Position numbers and translations under genes: made by a program | Origin: an uncultured Eubacteriales bacterium | GTDB taxonomy: Bacteria; Bacillota; Clostridia; Oscillospirales; Oscillospiraceae | Reading direction: 5' to 3' | Assembly (NCBI GenBank): GCA_900545805.1 | Contig: URAL01000049.1 | Location: forward strand, 1 to 11,128 | Length of the DNA: 11,128 nucleotides | Part shown: in pieces, positions 1 to 6,510 of the stretch | Layout: each line of letters starts with the position of its first letter | Position numbering within the stretch: position 1 is the first letter of the stretch | The notes under the pieces: generated by a model | Database searches by the model: none | The model's input: only the letters and a program-made list of their open reading frames with translations | What the model was told of the DNA's origin: nothing

Positions 1-61
1 CATCGACTCTCTTCAGAAGCTCGGGAGCTGCGAAGGGGCCTTTCTTAACGCTTCTGCTCAT
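1..61 (-). CDS. rpsS: 30S ribosomal protein S19 (uS19), 5' part only
   Basis: Only the first 20 codons lie in the window; the gene runs off the left edge. The translation begins MSRSVKKGPFAAPELLKRVD, matching the conserved S19 start MSRS(L/V)KKGPF. The ATG is at 59-61. A strong ribosome binding site (AAGGAGGG on the minus strand) sits about 9 bases upstream, immediately after the rplB stop, so the two genes are separated by only 16 bases. S19 sits in the head of the 30S subunit and contacts the A-site finger region. Its place directly after rplB is the normal S10-operon order. Confidence 0.95.
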   Translation of the reverse strand, partial: MSRSVKKGPFAAPELLKRVD

Positions 62-77
62 TTATCTTTTGCCCTCC

Positions 78-914
78 TTACTTAGCATTGCGGCGCTTGA
101 CTATGAACTTATCGGTGCGGTTCTTAGTCTTGCGGGTCTTGTAACCGAGTGCGGGCTTGCCCCAGGGAGTTACAGGGCCGGGACGGCCGACGGGGGACTT
201 GCCTTCACCACCGCCGTGGGGGTGGTCGCAGGGGTTCATGACGGAGCCGCGGACGGTAGGACGGATGCCCATGTGGCGTTTGCGGCCTGCCTTGCCGATG
301 GAGATGTTGGAGTGGTCGATGTTGCCGACCTGGCCGATGACCGCGAAGCAGTCAAGGCGAACCTTGCGGTACTCGCCGGAGGGAAGACGAACGGTAGCCA
401 TACCGTTTTCCTTGGCCATGAGCTGTGCGGAAACGCCGGCGGAGCGAACGAGCTGAGCGCCCTTGCCGGGGTAGAGCTCGATGTTGTGGATAACGGTACC
501 GACAGGGATGTTTGCCAGGGGCAGTGCGTTGCCCGGCTTAATGTCGGCATCGGGGCTGGATACGACCTTGTCCCCGGCCTTCAGTCCGACGGGAGCGAGG
601 ATGTAGCGCAGCTCGCCGTCCTCGTACTTGACCAGGGCGATGAATGCGCTGCGGTTGGGGTCGTACTCGAGGCGGAGGACTTCGGCCTCCATCTCGGTCT
701 TGTTGCGCTTGAAGTCGATAACACGGTACTTCTGGCGGTTGCCGCCGCCCTTGTGGCGGACGGTGATGCGGCCGTAGCTGTTGCGGCCGGACTTCTTCTT
801 GAGGACCTCAGTCAGGCTCTTCTCGGGCTTTGCGTGCTTGTCAACACCGTCAAAGCCGGAAACGGTCATCTGTCTGCGGGCCGGAGTGGTAGGTCTGTAA
901 GTTTTAATAGACAT
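78..914 (-). CDS. rplB: 50S ribosomal protein L2 (uL2)
   Basis: This 278-residue protein has the usual L2 length. L2 is a primary 23S rRNA binding protein needed for subunit association and for the peptidyl transferase centre. Visible signatures are the N-terminal Y-R-P-T-T-P-x-R-R, the RHKGGGN segment at residues 53-59, and the C-terminal loop MNPCDHPHGGGEG around residues 226-238 with the conserved histidine at 231. The usual valine of MNPVDHPHGG is cysteine (C229) here, a conservative change away from the histidine. The ATG at 912-914 has a good GGGGAGGAT site about 8 bases upstream, starting right at the rplW stop. The intergenic gap is 15 bases. Confidence 0.98.
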   Translation of the reverse strand: MSIKTYRPTTPARRQMTVSGFDGVDKHAKPEKSLTEVLKKKSGRNSYGRITVRHKGGGNRQKYRVIDFKRNKTEMEAEVLRLEYDPNRSAFIALVKYEDGELRYILAPVGLKAGDKVVSSPDADIKPGNALPLANIPVGTVIHNIELYPGKGAQLVRSAGVSAQLMAKENGMATVRLPSGEYRKVRLDCFAVIGQVGNIDHSNISIGKAGRKRHMGIRPTVRGSVMNPCDHPHGGGEGKSPVGRPGPVTPWGKPALGYKTRKTKNRTDKFIVKRRNAK

Positions 915-929
915 TCTTTGATCCTCCCC

Positions 930-1226
930 TTATGCCATGTTCTCGAACAGCTCAATGTTCTTGGAGTCTTCGCTGAGCTTTACGATGGCTTTCTTCCAAG
1001 AGGCGGTCTTGCCCATGGGGTACGAGCCGGTGCGCTTTGCCTTGCCGTTTACGTTGAGGGTGTTTACCTTGATGACGGTCACGTCGAAGATCTCCTCGAT
1101 GGCCTTCTTTATCTCGATCTTGGTTGCATCCTTAGCGACTTCAAAAGCGTACTTTTTGATGTCCAGGTCTTCCATGGACTGCTCGGTGATGATGGGGCGA
1201 ATGATGATATCATAAGCGGTTTTCAT
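930..1226 (-). CDS. rplW: 50S ribosomal protein L23 (uL23)
   Basis: This 98-residue protein is typical for bacterial L23. It lines the nascent-peptide exit tunnel, where trigger factor and the signal recognition particle dock. Recognisable parts are the opening YDIIIRPIITEQS, the YAFEVAKDATKIEIKKAIE helix-strand unit (residues 26-44), and the late GSYPMGKTASWKKAIVKL region. The start ATG (1224-1226) shares its A with the rplD stop (TGATG on the minus strand), an overlap that suggests translational coupling between L4 and L23. Confidence 0.97.
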   Translation of the reverse strand: MKTAYDIIIRPIITEQSMEDLDIKKYAFEVAKDATKIEIKKAIEEIFDVTVIKVNTLNVNGKAKRTGSYPMGKTASWKKAIVKLSEDSKNIELFENMA

Positions 1227-1849
1227 CAGGCGTACACCTCCTCGATCTTTGCAAGCGCCGCCTTGGAAACGACGAGCTTGCGGTTGTTGAGTATCATATA
1301 GGGGCTGAGAATGGTTGCGATGGTGGTGGTGACGCCTGCGAGGTTGCGTGCAGACTTGACTACCTTCTCGTCAACGCTCTCGGTGACGACGAGGGTCTTG
1401 CCGGAGACATTGACCGCATCAAGGAATGCCTTGAAAGTCTTGGTCTTGATCTCATCGACCTTGATATCGTCGATAACTACGATCGCGTCGTCCGCCGCAA
1501 GTGCGCTCAGTGCGCTCTTGAGAGCAAGGCGCTTTACCTTCTTATTGAGGGTGTAGCTGTAATCGCGGGGCTTCGGAGCAAAGGCTACGCCGCCGTGAGT
1601 CCACACGGGAGAACCCTTGTAGCCTGCACGTGCGCGGCCGGTGCCCTTCTGACGCCAGGGCTTTGCGGTCGTGTAGCTGACCTCGCCCTTGGTGAGTGCG
1701 CTCTGGGTGCCCTGACGGCAATTTGCCAGATGGTTCTTGACGCTGTCATGAAGGACAGACTTGTTCGGCTCGATGCCGAAGATGGCTGCGGAGAGTTCGA
1801 TCTCGCCGACCTTCTCACCTGCCATGTTATATACGTTAGTAGTAGGCAT
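1226..1849 (-). CDS. rplD: 50S ribosomal protein L4 (uL4)
   Basis: This 207-residue protein has the normal L4 length. The long tunnel-reaching loop is visible as KPWRQKGTGRARAG at residues 63-76; this segment forms part of the exit-tunnel constriction and is where macrolide-resistance changes occur in other bacteria. The globular Rossmann-like part follows, with VVIDDIKVDE and KTLVVTE. In gamma-proteobacteria L4 is also the autogenous repressor of this operon; whether that holds here is unknown, but the operon does have a structured leader (3040-3342). The ATG at 1847-1849 has AAAGGAG about 11 bases upstream. The gap to rplC is 19 bases. Confidence 0.97.
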   Translation of the reverse strand: MPTTNVYNMAGEKVGEIELSAAIFGIEPNKSVLHDSVKNHLANCRQGTQSALTKGEVSYTTAKPWRQKGTGRARAGYKGSPVWTHGGVAFAPKPRDYSYTLNKKVKRLALKSALSALAADDAIVVIDDIKVDEIKTKTFKAFLDAVNVSGKTLVVTESVDEKVVKSARNLAGVTTTIATILSPYMILNNRKLVVSKAALAKIEEVYA

Positions 1850-1868
1850 TTAAGATACTCTCCTTTCC

Positions 1869-2597
1869 TTACTTGTTGCGCGCGGAGGCCTTCTGCGGGT
1901 TGACACGGGCAGACGCCTTCTGCGGGTTGAGGCTGATGGCAGCGCCCTCGCCCTTCTTGACGGGTGCGATCTTTGCGGTGCTCTTTACATAAACAAGGCC
2001 GCCCTTGGGACCGGGGATAGCGCCGCGGATAACGAGCATGTTAAGCTCGGGGTCTACCTGGACGACGTCGAGGTTCTCAACGGTGACCTGATCTACGCCC
2101 ATGTGGCCTGCGCCGATCTTGCCCTTGAAGATGCGGCTGGGGTCGGTGCCGGAGCCCATGGAGCCTGCGTGACGGTGAACAGGACCGCCGCCGTGGCTGG
2201 TGGGGGTGCGCTGTGCGCCGTGGCGCTTGATAACGCCCGCGTAGCCGTGACCCTTGCTGGTGCCGGTAACGTCGACCTTGTCGCCGGCCGTGAAGACGTC
2301 CGCCTTTAGAACGTCGCCGACGTTGAGCTCTGCCGCGTTTTCGAGCTTGAACTCTTTAAGGTGCTTGAGCATGCCGATGCCGTTCTTCTTCAGATGGCCG
2401 GCCTCGGGCTTGGAGATGTGCTTCTCGGCGACTTCCTCGTAGCCGAGTTGGACGGCTTCGTAGCCTTCCTTTTCGACGGTCATCTTCTGAGTCACGACGC
2501 AGGGGCCTGCCTCGATGACGGTCACGGGGATGACCTTGCCCATTTCGTCGAAGATCTGCGTCATGCCGACCTTCTTGCCGATAATGGCTTTCTTCAT
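1869..2597 (-). CDS. rplC: 50S ribosomal protein L3 (uL3)
   Basis: This 242-residue protein begins MKKAIIGKKVGMTQIFDE, the canonical L3 start. The reading frame is open further upstream to 2642, but the ATG at 2595-2597 is chosen because a strong GAAGGAGGAAAT site precedes it and the extra residues do not resemble L3. The central extended loop (THGGGPVHRHAGSMG-type region, residues about 130-150) that reaches towards the peptidyl transferase centre is present. L3 starts 50S assembly. The C-terminus is longer than in many L3 proteins and ends in a duplicated NPQKASAR unit (see the repeat at 1878-1928). Confidence 0.97.
   Translation of the reverse strand: MKKAIIGKKVGMTQIFDEMGKVIPVTVIEAGPCVVTQKMTVEKEGYEAVQLGYEEVAEKHISKPEAGHLKKNGIGMLKHLKEFKLENAAELNVGDVLKADVFTAGDKVDVTGTSKGHGYAGVIKRHGAQRTPTSHGGGPVHRHAGSMGSGTDPSRIFKGKIGAGHMGVDQVTVENLDVVQVDPELNMLVIRGAIPGPKGGLVYVKSTAKIAPVKKGEGAAISLNPQKASARVNPQKASARNK
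1878..1928 (-). repeat. Tandem NPQKASAR duplication in the L3 C-terminal tail
   Basis: Two copies of an 8-residue unit (NPQKASAR, residues 224-231 and 233-240) are separated by one valine, giving a 27-base period. The nucleotide copies at 1878-1901 and 1905-1928 differ at four third-codon positions (one each in the two Ala codons, the Ser codon and the Arg codon), and all four are silent. The tail is basic and would lie at or near the ribosome surface. Confidence 0.85.
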
Positions 2598-2727
2598 TAG
2601 ATATTTCCTCCTTCGGTTATTGGTTGCCTCGCTTAATCTCAATGATCAGAGGCTGGCAACTTAACCCGTCCGCATTCGCAAGTTACGGACTATGGGTCGT
2701 TGACTTGGGTTTTGTGGGATTTTGCTG
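2598..2727 (-). other. Structured rpsJ-rplC intercistronic spacer
   Basis: This 130-base non-coding gap is far wider than the other gaps of the operon (0-19 bases within 1-2597). On the transcript it can fold into at least two elements. The first is a hairpin at 2668-2690 (GUCCG paired with CGGAC, extendable by G-U and A-U pairs, with an outer CCC/GGG at 2665-2667 and 2694-2696). The second, at 2623-2660, can pair GUUGCC with GGCAAC or, alternatively, GCCUC with GAGGC. The rplC ribosome binding site lies just downstream. No U-run follows either hairpin, so they do not look like terminators. A ribosomal-protein binding site or an mRNA processing site are possibilities; neither is shown. Confidence 0.5.
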
Positions 2728-3039
2728 TCAGAGCTTGATCTCGATCTCAACTCCTGCGGGCAGCTCGAGGGACATAAGAGCCTCTACCGTCTTCTGGGTG
2801 GGATTCATCACGTCGATCAGGCGCTTGTGAGTGCGGCGCTCAAACTGCTCACGGCTGTCCTTATACTTATGAACGGCACGGAGGATCGTGACGATCTCGG
2901 TCTTGGTGGGCAGGGGGATGGGGCCGGAGACCTGAGCCTCGGTGCGCTTTGCGGCCTCAACGATGGTCTCTGCGGCCTTGTCGATTAGCTGATGATCGTA
3001 AGCCTTGAGTCTGATGCGGATCATGTTCTTGTTTGCCAT
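2728..3039 (-). CDS. rpsJ: 30S ribosomal protein S10 (uS10) / NusJ
   Basis: This 103-residue protein is standard for S10, which sits in the 30S head and also joins NusB and NusG in transcription antitermination. The sequence shows IRIRLKAYDHQLID near the start, GPIPLPTK in the exposed loop (residues 39-46), the RRTHKRLIDV segment, and the ending ELPAGVEIEIKL. The ATG at 3037-3039 is preceded by AAAAGGAG about 8 bases upstream. It is the first gene of the S10 operon and follows a long leader that carries an intrinsic terminator. Confidence 0.98.
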   Translation of the reverse strand: MANKNMIRIRLKAYDHQLIDKAAETIVEAAKRTEAQVSGPIPLPTKTEIVTILRAVHKYKDSREQFERRTHKRLIDVMNPTQKTVEALMSLELPAGVEIEIKL

Positions 3040-3342
3040 TGTGTTTTCTCCTTTTCGTACAGTTTTTGCGGCGTCATTGGGATCGCCTCATGTCCCGTAC
3101 GGATGAAGCGAATATTTGCACACTCAACCATGTGTATCAGACCCTGTCCGAAAAAACAAACCGGCTTTGTTGAGCCGGTCTGATACCGTACAGGCGATAT
3201 ACACCATGTGCAGTACGCTTCAGCCGCCCGATTGTGTACCGAAAATGGCATCGGTACCGGACATACTCCACGGAAGTTACCTCGTTTTCCGAGCAATCTC
3301 CCGCTTCATCGCATAATACGCCCGTCAGCAACACACAGGCGC
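3040..3342 (-). promoter_or_regulatory. S10 operon leader, highly structured, probable attenuator
   Basis: This is the roughly 300-nt untranslated region between the predicted transcription start near 3342 and the rpsJ ATG. Reading the transcript 5' to 3', visible elements are: a long imperfect hairpin at 3301-3272 with a GAAAA loop; a perfect 7-bp hairpin GUACCGA/UCGGUAC at 3257-3236; a full intrinsic terminator at 3180-3151; a 10-bp helix GUAUCAGACC (3186-3177) with GGUCUGAUAC (3143-3134) that encloses the terminator; a 9-bp helix CCUGUACGG (3194-3186) with CCGUACGGG (3102-3094); and a 9-bp complementarity GAUGAAGCG (3310-3302) with CGCUUCAUC (3110-3102), which would compete with part of that last helix. 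An internal terminator in a ribosomal operon leader implies regulated readthrough. The effector, perhaps L4 as in other S10 leaders, is not identifiable from sequence. Confidence 0.75.
3151..3180 (-). terminator. Intrinsic terminator inside the S10 leader
   Basis: On the minus strand a 7-bp GC-rich stem ACCGGCU/AGCCGGU (3179-3173 with 3166-3160) and a 6-base loop are followed by UUGUUUUUU (3159-3151). The U-run is on the minus strand only, so it acts in the direction of rpsJ. It lies roughly 160-190 nt into the leader, upstream of rpsJ, as expected for an attenuator. The outer three pairs overlap the 10-bp enclosing helix. Confidence 0.85.
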
Positions 3343-3348
3343 TCTATT

Positions 3349-3377
3349 AGGATACCAAAACTCCCCCTCGATGTCAA
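3349..3377 (-). promoter_or_regulatory. Predicted S10 operon promoter
   Basis: On the minus strand a perfect -35 box TTGACA (3377-3372), a 17-base spacer, and -10 TATCCT (3354-3349) with an extended TGG just before it. The start point is predicted near 3342. The -35 box lies in the loop of the terminator of the preceding operon, and the spacer contains that terminator's 3' arm. It is the only near-consensus promoter seen upstream of rpsJ. Confidence 0.8.
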
Positions 3378-3388
3378 GGGGGAGTTTT
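3357..3388. terminator. Bidirectional-looking terminator of the secA operon
   Basis: A perfect 11-bp inverted repeat, AAAACTCCCCC (3357-3367) and GGGGGAGTTTT (3378-3388), with a 10-base loop. It lies about 38 bases after the stop of the short LysR gene and so ends the minus-strand secA operon. The U-stretch is short in the minus direction (four U, part of the stem). In the plus direction a second T-run follows a few bases later, but no plus-strand gene is read into it. Confidence 0.8.
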
Positions 3389-3426
3389 GTGATTTTTGCA
3401 GAAAATTCGGTCTTGTTTTTGTGAAA

Positions 3427-3684
3427 TCAGCTTAAACGCATTTTTTCCTCGAGCTCGTCCGCCATGCTGAGCAGCTTTTTTGCCAGCTCATAGAGCTTTT
3501 CGCCCTCGGGCGTGAGCCCGGCGACATGGTTGTCGCGGCTTATAAGGCGCACGCCGAACTCCTGCTCGAGCGCGGAAACGGCGCGGGACATCGTGGAGTG
3601 GCTCATATACAGCCGCTCCCCCGCTCTGGTATAACTTTTCTCCTCCGCCACGGCAGTGAAGGCGCGCAATTGTTCAAGCTCCAT
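3427..3684 (-). CDS. Short LysR-type DNA-binding protein (helix-turn-helix only)
   Basis: This 85-residue protein matches only the N-terminal part of LysR regulators. The start is MELEQLRAFTAVAEEKSYTR, with the helix-turn-helix around residues 18-37 (AGERLYMSHSTMSRAVSALE), the wing region LISRDNHVAGLTPEGEKL, and a linker/dimerisation helix up to residue 83. The roughly 200-residue effector-binding domain is absent, and no continuation is seen in any frame before the terminator at 3388, so this looks like a deliberate short form rather than a frameshift. The ATG is 3 bases after the cdd stop and has no ribosome binding site, implying translation coupled to cdd. It could act as a dimeric DNA-binding protein; its target is unknown. 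Confidence 0.8.
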   Translation of the reverse strand: MELEQLRAFTAVAEEKSYTRAGERLYMSHSTMSRAVSALEQEFGVRLISRDNHVAGLTPEGEKLYELAKKLLSMADELEEKMRLS

Positions 3685-3687
3685 AGT

Positions 3688-4071
3688 TTAATAATTAAAT
3701 GTATAGGGCAGCAGCTCCTTGAGCCTGTAGCTGACGTATCTTCCGTCGGCCTTGCAGCAGAGTATCTCCAGCTCGCCGTCGTTAAACTCTGACAGGAACT
3801 GGCGGCATGAGCCGCAGGGCATGCAGTAATTCTGACTTTCGGCGTAGATGGCAAGGCGGACATAATCCCGATACCCTTCGCTGATCGCCTTGACGCAGGC
3901 CGTGCGCTCGGCGCATATCGTATCGCCCAAAGCCGCGTTTTCCACGTTGCAGCCGGTGAACACACGTCCGCCGCGGCACTCGAGCGCCGCGCCGACCGCG
4001 AATTTGGAATAAGGAACATAAGCTCTGCCCGACGCCTCTCTCGCGATGGCCAAAAGCTCCTTATCTGTCAT
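3688..4071 (-). CDS. cdd: Cytidine deaminase
   Basis: This 127-residue protein has the size of the small tetrameric cytidine deaminases, zinc enzymes that convert cytidine and deoxycytidine to uridine and deoxyuridine in pyrimidine salvage. The substrate-binding part shows YSKFAVGAAL (21-30) and NVENA (42-46). The catalytic motif is C53-A-E55-R, and the second zinc motif is P85-C86-G-S-C89-R-Q. The zinc ligands are therefore C53, C86 and C89, and E55 is the proton shuttle. The ATG at 4069-4071 has a GAGAGGTG site upstream. It lies 18 bases after the lipoprotein gene and 3 bases before the short LysR gene. Confidence 0.96.
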   Translation of the reverse strand: MTDKELLAIAREASGRAYVPYSKFAVGAALECRGGRVFTGCNVENAALGDTICAERTACVKAISEGYRDYVRLAIYAESQNYCMPCGSCRQFLSEFNDGELEILCCKADGRYVSYRLKELLPYTFNY

Positions 4072-4089
4072 AAGGCACCTCTCCGTTTC

Positions 4090-5697
4090 TCAATCTTTAG
4101 TCGTATCCTCTGATTTTTTCACATTCTCTATCTTTACCGTCCAGTTTTCTATGCCGCACAGGGGGTTATTCTCGTTTGCCCTTGCGCCCTCGACAACACC
4201 GCGATGGCTCACGAGCTGATGGCGCTCGAATATCAGCGGCACGATGTACGCCTTGTTTGCAATGTATGCGCACATATTGCCGCAGGCGGTCTTGCGCTCA
4301 TCGTCGTTTGCTGCAAGATAGGCGGCGATCAGCTCATCGAGCTGAGTGTCGCTGACCGCGCCGTAATTGAGCGACGCGCCGGCAGAGAGCAGCTTGCTGA
4401 GGTCAAAGTCGCCGCCCAGACGCACCTCGCAATAGCACATGTCGTAGTTCCCTGCCTCGAGAAGCTTCTTGTAATTGCTCCAGTCCTGCTTATTTACGGT
4501 GACCTGAAGCCCCAGGCTCTTCATATCCTCGGCAAATTTCTTCGCCGCGTTGACCTTGACGGTGCTTCCGCTGTAAACGAGGAGGTTTATATCTATCTCT
4601 ATAAGCTCCTCGCCGTTTTTGATCTCCAGAAAACCGTCGCCGTCATAATCCTTCATTCCGGCGTTTGTGAGCATCTCCTGCACCTTGTTAAGCCCGTAGT
4701 TAAACTGCTTTGCGTAGCTTTCATTATAGAGATTGCTGGCCGGATTGATCGGGAGATTGGCCGCAGTTGCGTAGCCGCCGAGCTGACTGACGATGTAGTC
4801 CCTGTCAAAGGCGTAATTCATTGCAAAGCGCAGCACGTCATTTTTAAAATTCGTGCTGTAGGAGTTGAAGACGATATAATGCATGTTCGTTGTGTTGAAG
4901 CCGCGTATATCGTTTGCGCTGCCGTAGCCGATATTTGTCGTAGAGCTCGGATCGTTCAGAACCATATCGATCAGGGAGTCGGCAAAGGCGGACATTGTCT
5001 CCTCCGCTCCGACATACGTCTTGAGGTATATCGTCTTGAGCGGCATAGTCGCCGCGTTTTTATGCTTTTGGTAAACCGTCAGGCTGTTATAGTCCTCCGC
5101 ATACTGATAAGGCCCCGAGCCGCCGGGATAGGTCTGGTTTCCCGTTCCGTACTGGATGACGGGAATGCTCAGCAGCGACGGGAGCATCATGTTCTTCTTT
5201 GCGAGATTGATAACGACCGTCTCGGAATCGGACGCCGAGCAGCCCGCGATACAGGTAAGGCGAGCCCTGAAGCGCTCGGAGTGCGTGGCAAGCTGGATGC
5301 TGTACGCGACATCCGTCGCGGTGAGCGAGGCGCCGTTATGGAAGGTGTGCCCCGACGCGACCTTGAGCGTCCATCTCGAGCCGTCCTCGGTAGACCACTC
5401 GCTGACGACGTTGGGCTTGACCTCAAAGCTGTTGTCTACCTCAACTATGTTCTCATAGACAAGGCAGCAGACGAGCTGGTTATTCGTATTCGTCGCGGTG
5501 AGCGGATTCATGCTGTAGCTCTTATTGCAGTTGAGTGTGAAAATATCGTCTGCCGCAGCGGTCTGGCCAAGCTCCTTGCCTGCGCTTTGACCCTTGATAT
5601 AATCGTCCTTATCGTCATCGGCAGTGCCGCAGGCCGCGAGCGGCAGCAGCGTCAGCAGTGCAAGCAGCAGCGCGATATAGCTTTTTATCCTTGACAT
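4090..5697 (-). CDS. Extracellular solute-binding lipoprotein, family 5 (peptide/nickel ABC type)
   Basis: This 535-residue protein opens with a lipoprotein signal: charged MSRIKSY, a leucine-rich core, and the lipobox LAAC with the lipidated cysteine at residue 23. It should be anchored to the outer face of the membrane. The mature part resembles SBP_bac_5 proteins (DppA/OppA/NikA type): NPLTATNTNNQLVCCLVYENI (64-84), then FHNGASLTATDVAYSI (119-134), FAMNYAFDRDYIVSQLGG (291-308), and an EF-hand-like acidic loop D350-Y-D-G-D354-G. These proteins deliver ligands to an ABC permease, but no permease or ATPase gene is in this window, so the ligand and partner are unknown. The ATG at 5695-5697 has GAGGTG 5 bases upstream, inside the gap after the YlmD-family gene. 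Confidence 0.92.
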   Translation of the reverse strand: MSRIKSYIALLLALLTLLPLAACGTADDDKDDYIKGQSAGKELGQTAAADDIFTLNCNKSYSMNPLTATNTNNQLVCCLVYENIVEVDNSFEVKPNVVSEWSTEDGSRWTLKVASGHTFHNGASLTATDVAYSIQLATHSERFRARLTCIAGCSASDSETVVINLAKKNMMLPSLLSIPVIQYGTGNQTYPGGSGPYQYAEDYNSLTVYQKHKNAATMPLKTIYLKTYVGAEETMSAFADSLIDMVLNDPSSTTNIGYGSANDIRGFNTTNMHYIVFNSYSTNFKNDVLRFAMNYAFDRDYIVSQLGGYATAANLPINPASNLYNESYAKQFNYGLNKVQEMLTNAGMKDYDGDGFLEIKNGEELIEIDINLLVYSGSTVKVNAAKKFAEDMKSLGLQVTVNKQDWSNYKKLLEAGNYDMCYCEVRLGGDFDLSKLLSAGASLNYGAVSDTQLDELIAAYLAANDDERKTACGNMCAYIANKAYIVPLIFERHQLVSHRGVVEGARANENNPLCGIENWTVKIENVKKSEDTTKD

Positions 5698-5706
5698 TTG
5701 AGCACC

Positions 5707-6498
5707 TCAGAGCACTATTGCCGCCGCCATGCTGCCGCGGACGCCGTCGGTCGCTCGGTGCGACCAGTATTTATCCGGAAGGCACATCGTGCATTCATCC
5801 GACACGTCGATATTATCCCTCTTGAGGCCGAGCTGCAAAAGTCTGCGCGCATTCGCTCCGCGAAGGTCGACATGCGTTTTCCCGTTGGGCTTTTTCTCGA
5901 AAAGTCCATCGGTCTCGCCGCCGAGATAGCGCTCAACCGCCGCAGGGACATCATCGTCGCATTCAAAGCAGCATTTGCCGATGCTTGCGCCTATCGCCGC
6001 ACGGATGCTCTGCGGCTTTGCGCCGAGAGCGCACATTTTTTCAACCGCCGCGCCGAGGATATCCTGTACGCTGCTTTTCCAGCCGCAGTGCACCGCCGCA
6101 GCAACGTACGCCTCCGGGTCGTGCAGCAGAACCGGCACACAGTCGGCAATATATATCATCAGCGGTAAGCCCCTGACGTTCGTTACAAAGCCGTCGCACT
6201 CAATTTGCTTATCCGATCCCACGTGGTAGCGGTCAGACTCCGTGGCAAGATAGACAATGCGGCCGTGGACCTGCTTTGTGACAACGAAATCGTCGGCATT
6301 GCAGCCTATTATCTCACCGGCAAGGCGGTAGTTTTCACGCAGGGCCGCATCGTCGTCGCCTCGGTTCACTCCGAGGTTCCACGACGCAAAAACGCCCTTG
6401 CTCACGCCGCCGATGCGCGTTGTGAACATATGCCTTGCGCTTATTTTATCCGATGTCATGTATACGCAGCCGTGCTGTGTGTTTTCAGTAAATGCCAT
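5707..6498 (-). CDS. pgeF: YlmD/PgeF-family polyphenol oxidase-like protein (multicopper oxidase laccase-type, LACC1-related)
   Basis: This 263-residue protein belongs to the DUF152/YfiH/YlmD family. Members bind a metal through two His and one Cys. Different members have been reported to act as laccase-like oxidases, as purine nucleoside phosphorylase/deaminases, or in peptidoglycan precursor editing, so the substrate here is open. Motifs seen are FTTRIGGVS (25-33), KQVHG with H78, DGFVT (102-106), the ADC motif with C120, and AAVHCGWK with H137. Also present are GASIGKCCFEC and VDLRGAN. All three metal ligands are intact. Alanine of the common HAGWR motif is cysteine here. The ATG has GAGGAGG upstream. 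It lies 12 bases after secA and 9 before the lipoprotein gene. Confidence 0.93.
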   Translation of the reverse strand: MAFTENTQHGCVYMTSDKISARHMFTTRIGGVSKGVFASWNLGVNRGDDDAALRENYRLAGEIIGCNADDFVVTKQVHGRIVYLATESDRYHVGSDKQIECDGFVTNVRGLPLMIYIADCVPVLLHDPEAYVAAAVHCGWKSSVQDILGAAVEKMCALGAKPQSIRAAIGASIGKCCFECDDDVPAAVERYLGGETDGLFEKKPNGKTHVDLRGANARRLLQLGLKRDNIDVSDECTMCLPDKYWSHRATDGVRGSMAAAIVL

Positions 6499-6510
6499 TG
6501 TGCCTCCTCG

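Noticed and set aside
69..1301. A 410-codon plus-strand frame opposite rplB, rplW and rplD
   Set aside because: The minus strand carries three certain ribosomal genes with ribosome binding sites; the antisense product has a repetitive V/A/L/D composition typical of shadow frames.
2598..2642. A longer N-terminus for L3 starting at 2642
   Set aside because: The extra 15 residues do not match L3, while the internal ATG at 2597 has a strong ribosome binding site and begins the conserved sequence.
3277..3309. A 10-codon possible leader peptide (MKREIARKTR) in the S10 leader
   Set aside because: No ribosome binding site is visible and the frame lies in a hairpin; a peptide this short is expected by chance.
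4204..5694. A 496-codon plus-strand frame opposite the lipoprotein gene
   Set aside because: No initiation signals or family resemblance; the minus-strand product has a signal peptide, lipobox and family-5 motifs.
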